NCBI GenBank assembly: GCA_943788775.1
Contig: CALSRO010000001.1
Location: 216,782 to 280,781 of the forward strand
From: an uncultured Flavobacteriales bacterium
Lineage (GTDB): Bacteria > Bacteroidota > Bacteroidia > Flavobacteriales_G > Salibacteraceae
Reading direction: 5' to 3'
DNA length: 64,000 nt
Part shown: one piece after another, positions 37,289 through 45,858 of the stretch
Numbering within the stretch: the stretch's first letter is position 1
Layout: the number at the start of each line of letters is the position of its first letter
Notes under the pieces: generated by a model
Database searches by the model: none
Told to the model about the DNA's origin: nothing
What the model saw: the letters and a program-made list of their open reading frames with translations, nothing else
Translations under genes and position numbers: made by a program

Positions 37289-38848
37289 ATGAGCAACGAC
37301 CAAGTGAGAATATTATGGGCAGACGATGAAATCGATTTGCTTAAGCCACACATCATTTTTTTGGAAAGTAAAGGGTACAATGTTACTGCCGTTAGTTCTG
37401 GAGTAGACGCCATAGATCAAGTGTCAAATAATCCGTTTGACGCCATCTTTCTGGATGAGAATATGCCTGGGATTTCAGGTCTTGAGGCACTCTCAAAAAT
37501 AAAGGCAATTCAACCGAATACTCCTGTGATGATGATCACCAAGAATGAGGAGGAGTCCATTATGGAGGATGCTATTGGGTCCAAGATTTCAGATTATTTA
37601 ATTAAACCTGTCAACCCTAATCAGATTTTACTCAGTCTTAAAAAGAACTTGGATAGCAAACGTTTAGTTAGCGAGCGAACGACATCGAGTTATCAGCAAG
37701 AATTTCGAGAAATTGGGATGCGCCTCAATGATCGATTGGATTGGAAGGAATGGATGGATCTGTATAAGCAAATCGTTTTTTGGGATCTCGAATTGCAAAA
37801 AGGTGGTGATCCAAGCATGCAGGAAATTTTAAGCATGCAAAAGGATGAAGCGAATAATCAATTTGCTCGTTTTGTGGAGGATAACTATATCGATTGGTTA
37901 GAAAATGCAAGTGGAGATCGACCTGAAATGGTTCACACTGTTTTTAAGAATTGGGTAGTACCAGAATTGACAAAAGACAAGCCTTTGTTTTTGGTTGTCA
38001 TTGATAACCTTAGATTGGACCAATGGAAGGTGATCCAAAAAGTCATCGAAGAAGATTTTAGAGTAGAGGATGAACGCTCGTTGTTCAGCATTCTCCCAAC
38101 AGCAACGCAATATGCTCGAAATTCTTTGTTTGCTGGTTTGATGCCGAGTGAAATTCAAAAGCAGCATCCAAAGCTTTGGTTGAATGATGAGGATGAGGGC
38201 GGAAAAAACATGCACGAAGAAGAGCTGTTGGTGCATCAATTGAAGCGTTTAGGCAAGCCATTGAAGCATAGTTATGCTAAAATCACAAACCACAACTATG
38301 GCAAAAAGGTGTTGGACAATATCCATTCTTTATCAAGCAACGATTTAAATGTTATCGTTTACAATTTTGTGGATATGTTGAGTCACGCGAGGACTGAAAT
38401 GGAAGTAATTCGAGAGTTGGCAGATGATGAGCCGGCATATCGATCTCTGACCTTGAGCTGGTTTGAGCATTCTCCGTTGAGAGACATCATGAAAGAAATT
38501 CGTGCTATGGGGGCAAAAATGTTAATCACTACCGATCACGGAACGATTCACGTTAAGCATCCAATTAAGGTGGTGGGTGATCGTAATACCAATAGCAATT
38601 TGAGGTATAAAACCGGGCGCAACCTCAACTATAGTGCAAAAGAAGTCTTTGAAGTTGTCAACCCTGGAGACGCATACTTGCCAAAAACGAACATGAGTAG
38701 CCGTTACATATTTGCTCGAACGAATGATTTCTTTGCCTATCCGAATAATTACAACCATTACGTGAAGTATTATCGAGATACATTCCAGCATGGAGGTATT
38801 TCGCTCGAGGAAATGATTATTCCATTTATAGTTTGCAATCCGCGCTAA
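37289..38848 (+). CDS. porX: T9SS response regulator PorX (receiver + PglZ domain)
   Basis: Regulator of type IX secretion. A 519-residue protein. An N-terminal receiver domain carries the acidic pocket (ILWADDEID), the phosphorylation site Asp56 in FLDENMPG and the conserved Lys in YLIKPVNP. A linker follows, then an alkaline-phosphatase-like PglZ domain (VVIDNLRLDQWKVI, LPTATQYARNSLFAG with the nucleophile Thr region, TTDHGTIHVKHP metal site, QHGGISLEEMIIP). In other Bacteroidota PorX acts with the kinase PorY and sigma factor SigP; neither is visible here. PorX presence supports the T9SS reading of the three cargo proteins. Order porX-tsaE-ald is typical. Confidence 0.96.
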   Translation: MSNDQVRILWADDEIDLLKPHIIFLESKGYNVTAVSSGVDAIDQVSNNPFDAIFLDENMPGISGLEALSKIKAIQPNTPVMMITKNEEESIMEDAIGSKISDYLIKPVNPNQILLSLKKNLDSKRLVSERTTSSYQQEFREIGMRLNDRLDWKEWMDLYKQIVFWDLELQKGGDPSMQEILSMQKDEANNQFARFVEDNYIDWLENASGDRPEMVHTVFKNWVVPELTKDKPLFLVVIDNLRLDQWKVIQKVIEEDFRVEDERSLFSILPTATQYARNSLFAGLMPSEIQKQHPKLWLNDEDEGGKNMHEEELLVHQLKRLGKPLKHSYAKITNHNYGKKVLDNIHSLSSNDLNVIVYNFVDMLSHARTEMEVIRELADDEPAYRSLTLSWFEHSPLRDIMKEIRAMGAKMLITTDHGTIHVKHPIKVVGDRNTNSNLRYKTGRNLNYSAKEVFEVVNPGDAYLPKTNMSSRYIFARTNDFFAYPNNYNHYVKYYRDTFQHGGISLEEMIIPFIVCNPR

Positions 38849-38907
38849 TTTAGTTCGGCAGCGATGTGATAGCCCGTAAAATGGCTTATCTTAGAGGCGC
38901 CTAATTG

Positions 38908-39336
38908 ATGCCTGTGACCGTTACAATCGCCAGTCCGGAAAAGTCTTCAGATCTAGTTAAGACCATAGCTCCACTTCTAAATGAACACCAGGTGTTTTGT
39001 TTTCATGGAGAATTGGGTGCTGGCAAGACAACCTATATTAAAGCTATATGTGACGATTTAGGAGTTCAATCGCAGTCAAGTAGTCCAAGTTTTTCCATTG
39101 TAAATGAGTATGAGCTGCCGGACAAATTAGTACTTTATCATTTTGACCTCTATCGAATCAATAAGTCCCAGGAATTGGAAGACATCGGTTGGTTCGATTA
39201 TTTAAATAGCAACCACCTCATCTTTGTAGAGTGGCCCGAAATGGCCGATTCCCTTATGCCGGATGATGCCGTGCATGTCAATATTCAGCTAAACGAAGAT
39301 GATTCTAGAACTGTTACTATAAACCTACCCACATGA
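38908..39336 (+). CDS. tsaE: tRNA threonylcarbamoyladenosine biosynthesis ATPase TsaE
   Basis: ATPase needed for the t6A modification of tRNAs reading ANN codons. A 142-residue protein from ATG 38908 (an upstream TTG at 38905 is not preferred). Walker A is FHGELGAGKTTYIKAI, with SSPSFSIVNEY and LYHFDLYRI as family motifs and a Walker B-like HLIFVEWPE. It lies 59 bp after porX, and its stop overlaps the ald start by 4 bp. Confidence 0.95.
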   Translation: MPVTVTIASPEKSSDLVKTIAPLLNEHQVFCFHGELGAGKTTYIKAICDDLGVQSQSSSPSFSIVNEYELPDKLVLYHFDLYRINKSQELEDIGWFDYLNSNHLIFVEWPEMADSLMPDDAVHVNIQLNEDDSRTVTINLPT

Positions 39337-40550
39337 GTCCATCCAAACAAACGCAACGCGCCCTATCTGAGTCGGCAATGATTTTGCCGTTGGAAAAGTT
39401 GCAACCTATCGAAACAAGAAAGAAGCGACTGTTTATTGGTATACCCAAGGAAAACTCCATGCAGGAAAATCGGGTGCCTATTGTACCTGAGGCTGTTCAA
39501 TTATTGGTCAATAATGACCATCGCGTTGTTATTGAGACAGGAGCGGGAGAGGGAAGTCACTTTTCAGACAATGAATACAGCGAGGCAGGGGCACAAATTG
39601 CATACTCAACAAAGGAGGTATACGAAGCTGATTTGATCCTCAAAGTGGAACCAATTTCAAATGCTGAAATGGAGTTTTTGAAGCCGAAGCAGGTATTGGT
39701 TTCAGCCATGCAGTTGAATGTGCATCCTAAGGACTATATCAAAAACCTCATGGCAAAAAAAGTGACCGCCATTGCTTGGGATTATATTGCTGACGAAGAT
39801 GGAGTTCTCCCAATAGTGCGCAGCATGGGTGAAATTGCAGGTACCACTTCAATTCTAATCGCAGCAGAATATTTGAGCAATAAGAAGGGCCAAGGTATTA
39901 TGTTGGGCGGAATCACCGGAGTGCCGCCTACTCAGGTTGCTATTATTGGTGCAGGCACAGTGGGCGAATTTGCAACCAGAGCAGCATTGGGATTAGGGGC
40001 AGATGTTCGTGTCTTTGATAATTCCATTTCTAAGTTACGCAGGCTGCAAAACAGTATAGGTCATCGAGTTTCTACTTCTACCATTCAACCTAAAGTTTTA
40101 GCAAAGGCATTAATGCGAGCAGATGTTGTGATTGGCGCGGTTCGCAGTTTGACGGGACGCACCCCTTGTTATGTTTCTGAAGAAATGGTTCGCAATATGA
40201 AGGCGGCTTCGGTAATAGTCGATGTAAGCATTGATCAAGGAGGGTGTTTTGAAACATCTAGAATAACTTCTCACGACAATCCATCATATGTGGAACATGG
40301 AGTGATCCACTATTGCGTTCCAAATATTGCGTCAAGGGCTAGTCGAACTGCCTCACATGCATTAAGCAACGTAGTAACTCCTATTGCAATGCAGGTAAGT
40401 GAGGAAGGTGGTATTGAAAACACCATTCGAAATCATCGTGGAATTCAAAATGGAGTGTATCTCTATAATGGAACACTGACGAATCAATATTTGGGCGAGT
40501 CACTCAAGCTACCATACAAGGATTTGAAATTGCTTTTAGCAGCTTTTTAA
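39333..40550 (+). CDS. ald: alanine dehydrogenase
   Basis: NAD-dependent interconversion of L-alanine and pyruvate plus ammonia. A 405-residue protein, longer than the usual about 370 because of an N-terminal extension of roughly 30 residues before FIGIPKENSMQENRVPIVP. The NAD-binding fold carries VAIIGAGTVGEFATRAALGLG, with IVDVSIDQGGCFETS and NIASRASRTASHALSN further on. Bacteroidota homologues beside porX often have such an extension. The start overlaps the tsaE stop (ATGA). Confidence 0.93.
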   Translation: MSPSKQTQRALSESAMILPLEKLQPIETRKKRLFIGIPKENSMQENRVPIVPEAVQLLVNNDHRVVIETGAGEGSHFSDNEYSEAGAQIAYSTKEVYEADLILKVEPISNAEMEFLKPKQVLVSAMQLNVHPKDYIKNLMAKKVTAIAWDYIADEDGVLPIVRSMGEIAGTTSILIAAEYLSNKKGQGIMLGGITGVPPTQVAIIGAGTVGEFATRAALGLGADVRVFDNSISKLRRLQNSIGHRVSTSTIQPKVLAKALMRADVVIGAVRSLTGRTPCYVSEEMVRNMKAASVIVDVSIDQGGCFETSRITSHDNPSYVEHGVIHYCVPNIASRASRTASHALSNVVTPIAMQVSEEGGIENTIRNHRGIQNGVYLYNGTLTNQYLGESLKLPYKDLKLLLAAF

Positions 40551-40597
40551 TTAAATGTGAGTTAGGTTTTGTTTAACGTGTCAGTCAGCGGTGCATG

Positions 40598-41158
40598 CTA
40601 GTTTTCCATCACTTTAGGGAAGGAAAGTGTGCCTTGTTTCATGCTGTTGTAGTGCTTGGCTAATGTGGCCATCATCACTGAGATAGCTTTTACGGCTTCT
40701 TGCGTTTCTTCAGAGACTTGTCGTTTCTTCAGCTTCAAGACCAACACTCCGAATAAGCCATTCATGGCGATTTCGATGTCGCTACGATGTCTCCCATCTG
40801 ATTTTGATTTCAGCGCATCTATGCTCGGCATTGCCTCTGCTACTAAGGTTTGATATGACTTCTCTTGGTAAACAGTCATCAAGCTATGATGCAGATATTG
40901 TATTTCAGTCATCACCTCGGTCAATTCAGATAAATGACCAGATTCTTGAATTCCCTCCTCGCGCATTTTTCCAATCAACCCTGAGTACCATCTCACCATT
41001 TCGGCTTCGGCTTCATCATTTAATTTGAACTTAGAAATGACATTTTCTTTGATCTCCTCTATGTCGAAATTGAACGAGCGAATGAGCTCTTCAATATGCC
41101 ACATATACAGGATGTATTCTACTATGTTGCTTTCCTTGTATTTAAGCGCGATGTACAT
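40598..41158 (-). CDS. DUF4924 family protein
   Basis: An all-helical cytosolic protein of 186 residues. The opening YKESNIVEYILYMWHIEELI is the hallmark of the Bacteroidota DUF4924 family, whose function is not known. No signal peptide or catalytic motif is visible. Its ATG overlaps the stop of the OmpH-like gene by one base (TAATG), so the two are co-expressed. Confidence 0.85.
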   Translation of the reverse strand: MYIALKYKESNIVEYILYMWHIEELIRSFNFDIEEIKENVISKFKLNDEAEAEMVRWYSGLIGKMREEGIQESGHLSELTEVMTEIQYLHHSLMTVYQEKSYQTLVAEAMPSIDALKSKSDGRHRSDIEIAMNGLFGVLVLKLKKRQVSEETQEAVKAISVMMATLAKHYNSMKQGTLSFPKVMEN

Positions 41159-41778
41159 TATTCTGAAGCGGTTTCGGCTAGTTTAGATTGTGAGTAAACG
41201 GAATTTAAAGAGTCTATTACTTGCTTTGTGATGTCGAATTGCGCGTCCATGTATAACACATCTCCGAATCCATTGTATCCGTAAATCATGTGATATCCTT
41301 CTGCAGCAGCATATTCGTCTAAAAATACTCGAAGCTCTTCATAAAGCTTATCGTTTTTAGCTTGCTCACTTTGCATCAGCATACCTTCCATCTGCTGTTT
41401 TTCACCCATCAATTGCTGCTCGCGTTGCTGCAGTTTAGCTCCTAAAATTTGAAGTGCTTCTTCTGATAACTGTGCTGCACCGGCTTGAGCATCCTGATAG
41501 TCTTTTTCAAGTGCGGCTACTTTAGAGCGAAAGGTATTCTCGGCCATCACTTTTTCTTCGATGAATTCTTCTTCCAAGTCCTTATATAATTCATAGCCAG
41601 CAAACAAACTGTCAGAATTGATGTATGCTATTTTAAGGTCCCCGTTGACAGTGGTGGCATTGGAAGGCGTGCTTTCCTTCGTTTCGGTTTCTGCTGCTGC
41701 AGTTTCGTTGGTGTTCTTATCACAAGAAACGAATAGAATGCTAAGTGCAAAGACTCCAGCGATGTAATTAATCTTCAT
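41158..41778 (-). CDS. OmpH/Skp-family periplasmic chaperone, lipoprotein
   Basis: A 206-residue member of the OmpH (Skp) family. A lipoprotein signal ends in ALSILFVSCDKN (Cys19 region), followed by a low-complexity Thr/Glu linker, the strand LKIAYINSDSLFAGYELYKD, and a long Gln/Glu/Lys-rich coiled coil (AAQLSEEALQILGAKLQQRE). Then comes the closing strand YHMIYGYNGFGDVLYMD. Skp relatives hold unfolded outer-membrane proteins. The lipid anchor is common in Bacteroidota. A TATCTTCG element lies 18 bp upstream. Confidence 0.92.
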   Translation of the reverse strand: MKINYIAGVFALSILFVSCDKNTNETAAAETETKESTPSNATTVNGDLKIAYINSDSLFAGYELYKDLEEEFIEEKVMAENTFRSKVAALEKDYQDAQAGAAQLSEEALQILGAKLQQREQQLMGEKQQMEGMLMQSEQAKNDKLYEELRVFLDEYAAAEGYHMIYGYNGFGDVLYMDAQFDITKQVIDSLNSVYSQSKLAETASE

Positions 41779-41796
41779 TTTTTTGACTTATGGGTG

Positions 41797-41804
41797 CGAA
41801 GATA
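41797..41804 (-). promoter_or_regulatory. possible promoter element TATCTTCG
   Basis: One mismatch to TAnnTTTG, minus strand, 18 bp before the OmpH ATG; same octamer as before purK. Confidence 0.4.
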
Positions 41805-41853
41805 CTAAGCTAGTCTAACCTGCCGATAAGAATTGATGTTGAACTTGGTTCCT

Positions 41854-42228
41854 TTAGTTGAGACTAATGTTGTAAGGTATGTCGAGACTCAGAAGTATCT
41901 CTTGGCTCAACTCTTGCAAATCTTCTGCATCACTCGGGATGGTCCACTCAACTTTTACGTATTTACCAGAATCACTGATGGCTTTCATTCGATACAGTAT
42001 CCCCAATAGGGTGCGTATCGATGATCCATTCATGTATTTTAAATCAATCTCTAAACTCGTTGCATCGCTTGGCTCCATGGAGTATTGCTCAATCCATTGA
42101 ATAACATCTGATAGAAACGTATCGGTGCTTAGGGGAATTGATTTTCCTTTAATACTAAGGTTTCCAGTTTTTTGATCCAGAATAATGTCAGGATTGAATT
42201 GGTTGCCTTTTTTACTTAGTGGGTTCAT
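41854..42228 (-). CDS. SiaC-like regulatory phosphoprotein (DUF1987)
   Basis: A 124-residue protein similar to the SiaC/DUF1987 family, an anti-sigma-antagonist-like fold (PDIILDQKTGNLSIKGKSIP, DVIQWIEQYS, LEIDLKYMNGSSIRTLLGIL). In Pseudomonas SiaC is phosphorylated by SiaB and controls the cyclase SiaD; here the nearest regulators are a LytTR pair just upstream on the same strand. The motif YMNGSSIR carries the likely phospho-acceptor Ser/Thr position. A link to the LytTR pair is inferred from proximity (78-bp gap) only. Confidence 0.8.
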   Translation of the reverse strand: MNPLSKKGNQFNPDIILDQKTGNLSIKGKSIPLSTDTFLSDVIQWIEQYSMEPSDATSLEIDLKYMNGSSIRTLLGILYRMKAISDSGKYVKVEWTIPSDAEDLQELSQEILLSLDIPYNISLN

Positions 42229-42306
42229 TTTGGGTAGAGTTATGAAGTGAGGTTACGGGCAACGGAAGAAAATTGTTTCTTTTTAGGACCTGAACTTATG
42301 AACAAT

Positions 42307-43038
42307 TTAAAGTGCCATCATTTCTTTCAATTTAACTGATTGCCTTCTAGACACTTCCACTTTGGTTCCATCTTTTAGAATTACAAGTAATCCTCCGTTA
42401 AACCAAGTCTCCACTTTTTCTACCCAACGTAGATTTATGATGTGTTTGCGGCTCGCTCTGAAAAAGTACTTATCGCTTAATCTCTCCATCAATGCGTTTA
42501 ATGACTTGAGTATGAGCGGTCTTTGATCCATGAAATAGACTCGCACATAGTTCCCTTCGCTTTCAAACAAACGAACACGTTCAAGTTCTACAAACCAGCA
42601 TTTATCGCCATCTTTTAGAAAAACTTGATCGTTGATATCCAACTTACCATCATTTTCAGGTGGCGCATTTTCATTTCTTTCGGCAATTCGCTTTTTGATT
42701 TTCGTAATGGATTCTCGAAGGCGATCTTCCTCCACAGGTTTCATCAAATAGTCCAAGGCATTTACTTCAAACGCTTTCAAAGCATATTCGTCATATGCCG
42801 TCACGAAAATTACTTCTGGTGCACGACCGTCTAATTCTTCCAACAATTCAAATCCTGTTTTGCCTGGCATCTGAATGTCAAGTAGCAGTAAATCTGGATT
42901 TTCTTTTTCAATTAAATCCAGCGCCTCTTCAACGATTCCAGATTCGGCCACGATTTCAATGTCACTGAAGTTCTGAAGTAGGTTTCTAATTTCCTGACGA
43001 GCCAATCGCTCATCGTCAATAATCATTGCGCGTATCAT
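42307..43038 (-). CDS. LytTR-family response regulator
   Basis: A 243-residue transcription regulator. The N-terminal receiver domain has IIDDERLAR, phospho-acceptor Asp54 in LLLDIQMPG, VTAYDEYALKAF and DYLMKPVEEDRL. The C-terminal LytTR DNA-binding domain has VFLKDGDKCW, IRLFESEGNYVRVYF-type strands, FFRASRKHIINL and EVSRRQSVKLKEM. It overlaps the histidine kinase gene upstream by 4 bp, so the two form a typical AlgR/LytR-type pair. Target genes cannot be told. Confidence 0.95.
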   Translation of the reverse strand: MIRAMIIDDERLARQEIRNLLQNFSDIEIVAESGIVEEALDLIEKENPDLLLLDIQMPGKTGFELLEELDGRAPEVIFVTAYDEYALKAFEVNALDYLMKPVEEDRLRESITKIKKRIAERNENAPPENDGKLDINDQVFLKDGDKCWFVELERVRLFESEGNYVRVYFMDQRPLILKSLNALMERLSDKYFFRASRKHIINLRWVEKVETWFNGGLLVILKDGTKVEVSRRQSVKLKEMMAL

Positions 43039-44072
43039 GATGTAGTATTTTGAATAGGTATGTGAATTTGAGTTTTAACTCGGGTTTCGTCTTGGTTTCC
43101 AATGGTCAACCAAGCGGATTTTCCAAAGGATAGATCCAGTCTATTTCTAGTATTTTCCATTCCCAAGGAGGAGTCCGATTTATTATCTGGATCAAATTGG
43201 CCATCATTAAAAATATTAATATCCACGTGGTCCTCTTCACGAGCCACATCCAGCCGAATGGTTCCACCCTTTGGTAATTTTGATATTCCGTGTTTAATGC
43301 AGTTTTCAACTATGGTTTGCAAAATCAAGGGAGGAATCTGCACTGACATGGATTTAGGATCAATGTTCATTTCAACATTTAGTCGTTCTTCATATCGGGC
43401 CTTTTCGATCTCCAGATAGTCGCGCACGATTTGCAGTTCTTTCTCTAAAGGAATTAAATCTTGCTTGCCGGTTTGCAAGGAACTCCGCAGTACATTACTT
43501 AGTTGGGTGACAGCATTTTTTGCTTTTACCGGATCCTCATCAATCAAGGCTCGAATGGTATTCATCGCATTAAAAATGAAATGAGGATTCATCTGGTCGC
43601 GCAATCGTCTCAACTCATATTCATTTTTGGCGGCTTCCAGTTTTAAGTTTTTAATTTCCTCTGTTCTGTAGCGTTGAAAGAAGATGTATGCGAAATAGAT
43701 CAAGTTCCAAATGAAAAAGAGCATTCCCCAAGCAAAGAGATTTTGGTCGCTCCATTTAAAGGGGATATTCCAATTGAAAACGAAATTCCCAATGGTCAAG
43801 TAGATGGAATGAAAAGATATGGCCAATAAAACGCATGCAGCAAGCACCCATGGAATGAGCCGAAACATATCTTTTTCAAGCCAACCCAATCGGATGATCA
43901 TTCCTCTGTAAACATGAGATAGTATTAATCCAAGAGCGAATACTAAGTAGATCCCACCTATGGCACTGATATTAATTTGCTTGCCTGACAGGATAAAAAC
44001 GCCCGTAGAAATAAGCACATAGCCTGACCAGCCAACTATTTGTGCTTTGTAGTAATTTCTTGATGCGTTCAT
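43035..44072 (-). CDS. LytS/YehU-type sensor histidine kinase
   Basis: A 345-residue kinase with an N-terminal four-helix membrane domain (residues about 10-135), a coiled linker, and a His_kinase module with phospho-acceptor His164 in RDQMNPHFIFNAMNTI. The ATPase part carries PPLILQTIVENCIKHGI (N box), DVDINIFNDGQF-like G1 region and SLGMENTRNRL (G2). There is no separate extracellular sensor domain, so the membrane part is the likely sensor. It partners the LytTR regulator, overlapping by 4 bp. A perfect promoter element lies upstream. Confidence 0.95.
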   Translation of the reverse strand: MNASRNYYKAQIVGWSGYVLISTGVFILSGKQINISAIGGIYLVFALGLILSHVYRGMIIRLGWLEKDMFRLIPWVLAACVLLAISFHSIYLTIGNFVFNWNIPFKWSDQNLFAWGMLFFIWNLIYFAYIFFQRYRTEEIKNLKLEAAKNEYELRRLRDQMNPHFIFNAMNTIRALIDEDPVKAKNAVTQLSNVLRSSLQTGKQDLIPLEKELQIVRDYLEIEKARYEERLNVEMNIDPKSMSVQIPPLILQTIVENCIKHGISKLPKGGTIRLDVAREEDHVDINIFNDGQFDPDNKSDSSLGMENTRNRLDLSFGKSAWLTIGNQDETRVKTQIHIPIQNTTS

Positions 44073-44079
44073 AAACAGT

Positions 44080-44087
44080 CAAATGTA
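44080..44087 (-). promoter_or_regulatory. promoter -7 element, TACATTTG
   Basis: Perfect TAnnTTTG on the minus strand, 7 bp before the kinase ATG; the mRNA leader would be very short. Confidence 0.55.
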
Positions 44088-44151
44088 GCTTCGAAGATTG
44101 CATTTCATGATAAGTTTACACGATTGGGGACTCACCTAGAGTAACGGTCAA

Positions 44152-44159
44152 TAACTTTG
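44152..44159 (+). promoter_or_regulatory. promoter -7 element TAACTTTG at a leaderless start
   Basis: Perfect TAnnTTTG, ending 5 bp before the GTG start at 44165. Transcription would begin at or almost at the start codon. Confidence 0.5.
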
Positions 44160-44164
44160 TCCGC

Positions 44165-44749
44165 GTGAATTATCTCGCTCATTTTTATTTGGCCGATCCT
44201 GAGGAAGACCTCATGTTCGGAAATTACATTGGCGATGGTGTCAAGGGTTCTGACCTGAGCAGGTACTCAGAAAACGTGCAACGAGGCATTCGTTTTCATC
44301 GGTTTATTGACTCGTTTACTGACGATCATTTACTGGTTCGGGACGCTAAAAAGTTTTTTTATCCTAGTCAGGCAAAATTTAGCGGAGTAGTGGTGGACGT
44401 GCTTTTTGATCACTTACTAGCACTGAACTGGGAAAGATATGCCAAGCACGAATTGAGCTCTTTTGCGCAACGCTGTTATCAAGTGATTGATCAACATCCC
44501 GAAACGTTACCAATAAGATCTGAACGATTTTATGGTTACATGGTCTCTAATAATATTTTGGAAGGTTATGGAACTGAAACTGGTATCCAACGGGTGTTTC
44601 AAGGAATGGACTCACGAACCAAGTTCAGTTCAAATATGTCAGATTCATTGACTGACTTTAAAGCTAATCAAGAGCATCTGAATGAAATGTTCAATGACTT
44701 TTTTCCAGAATTGAATCAAGCGACTGAAAATTGGAAGAAAGAAAATTAA
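44165..44749 (+). CDS. acyl carrier protein phosphodiesterase (AcpH/DUF479 family)
   Basis: Predicted to remove the 4'-phosphopantetheine arm from holo-ACP. A 194-residue protein beginning NYLAHFYLADPEEDLMFGNY, with GDGVKGSDL, RGIRFHRFIDSFTD and VVDVLFDHLLALNW, all family motifs of an HD-like helical fold. The start is GTG 44165; the conserved NYLAHFYL begins at codon 2 and no ATG lies nearby. It is first of a three-gene group with mnmD (2-bp gap) and a NUDIX gene. Confidence 0.9.
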   Translation: MNYLAHFYLADPEEDLMFGNYIGDGVKGSDLSRYSENVQRGIRFHRFIDSFTDDHLLVRDAKKFFYPSQAKFSGVVVDVLFDHLLALNWERYAKHELSSFAQRCYQVIDQHPETLPIRSERFYGYMVSNNILEGYGTETGIQRVFQGMDSRTKFSSNMSDSLTDFKANQEHLNEMFNDFFPELNQATENWKKEN

Positions 44750-44751
44750 AA

Positions 44752-45414
44752 ATGGAATTGGTGGTGAGTGACGATGGATCGCACACTTTAAAAATCCCTG
44801 CGCTGAAGGAACATTATCATTCGCATAGAGGGGCGTTGCGCGAAAGTGAACATGTTTTTCTGAGAATGGGTTTGGATCAATTTCCATCAGTATCAAACGT
44901 ACGCATCTTGGAAGTTGGCTTTGGAACAGGACTTAACGCACTGCTGACGGTTTTGCGTAAAGGAAAAAGAACTGTGCATTATACCACACTAGAACCCAAT
45001 CCTGTCGAGGATGAGGTCATAAAAGTTTTGAATTATACTACGATCGTTCCAGAGAAGAATGCAGAAAAAATTTTCTCATCCATTCACAATGCGGAATGGG
45101 ATGATCTTAGTCTGGTCATCGATGGATTCACCATACAGAAACTCCAATGCAAACTCGAGGATTTCATTGCTGAACAACCGCTGGACTTAGTTTATTACGA
45201 TGCCTTTGCACCTCATGCCCAGCCCGAACTTTGGGAGCCAATCATTTGGCAGCGCCTTTTTGCCATGATGAAAGATGGAGGCATTTTAGTGACGTATTGC
45301 GCCAAGGGCCAAGTGAGACGCGATATGCAAGGAGCAGGTTTCACCGTTGAGCGATTGCCCGGCCCACCGGGTAAGCGAGAAATGATTCGAGCCACAAAAC
45401 CCATAGTTAAATGA
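44752..45414 (+). CDS. mnmD: tRNA 5-methylaminomethyl-2-thiouridine methyltransferase MnmD
   Basis: SAM-dependent methyltransferase for wobble uridine 34, the MnmC N-domain as a stand-alone enzyme without the FAD oxidase domain, as usual in Bacteroidota. A 220-residue protein from ATG 44752 (the reading frame extends upstream from a TTG but into the previous gene). Motifs are YHSHRGALRESEHVFLRMG, the SAM site ILEVGFGTGLNALLT, and YYDAFAPHAQPELW. The stop overlaps the NUDIX gene start by 4 bp. Confidence 0.93.
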   Translation: MELVVSDDGSHTLKIPALKEHYHSHRGALRESEHVFLRMGLDQFPSVSNVRILEVGFGTGLNALLTVLRKGKRTVHYTTLEPNPVEDEVIKVLNYTTIVPEKNAEKIFSSIHNAEWDDLSLVIDGFTIQKLQCKLEDFIAEQPLDLVYYDAFAPHAQPELWEPIIWQRLFAMMKDGGILVTYCAKGQVRRDMQGAGFTVERLPGPPGKREMIRATKPIVK

Positions 45415-45857
45415 AGCGATTCAACATTCGGGTTTATGGAATACTGATCAACGATCGGAATGAGCTTTTGGTGAGTGACGAATTGATCAAAGGGTTGCAA
45501 TTCACGAAATTTCCTGGTGGTGGATTGGAGTGGGGTGAAGGCACTATGGATTGCTTGAAACGTGAGTTCATGGAAGAGTTGAGTCAACCCATAGACGTAG
45601 TCGAACACTTTTATACAACTGATTATTTTCAACAATCTGCTTTTCGAGATGAAGACCAATTAATGAGTCTTTATTACCGCGTTCAAATGATCGGACCACA
45701 GGTGTTCACGACCAAATCAGTTCCTTTCGATTTCCCAGATCCGTCTTTGCAACAGGCCGAGGTGCACCGATGGATTAAGGTATCTGATTTGAATACGGAT
45801 AATTTCAGATGGCCGGTGGATAAGCGCGTTGTGAAAATGATTCGTGAGCTAAGCTAG
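45411..45857 (+). CDS. NUDIX hydrolase
   Basis: A 148-residue NUDIX-fold protein with a complete Nudix box in GGGLEWGEGTMDCLKREFME followed by ELSQP, giving the G-x5-E-x7-R-E-x2-E-E pattern. These enzymes hydrolyse nucleoside diphosphates linked to another group; the substrate cannot be read from sequence. It overlaps mnmD by 4 bp (ATGA) and ends 1 bp from the stop of the convergent unknown gene. Confidence 0.93.
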   Translation: MKRFNIRVYGILINDRNELLVSDELIKGLQFTKFPGGGLEWGEGTMDCLKREFMEELSQPIDVVEHFYTTDYFQQSAFRDEDQLMSLYYRVQMIGPQVFTTKSVPFDFPDPSLQQAEVHRWIKVSDLNTDNFRWPVDKRVVKMIRELS

Positions 45858-45858
45858 A

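Noticed and set aside
38905..38907. TTG as the tsaE start
   Set aside because: An ATG directly follows at 38908 and fits the family length.
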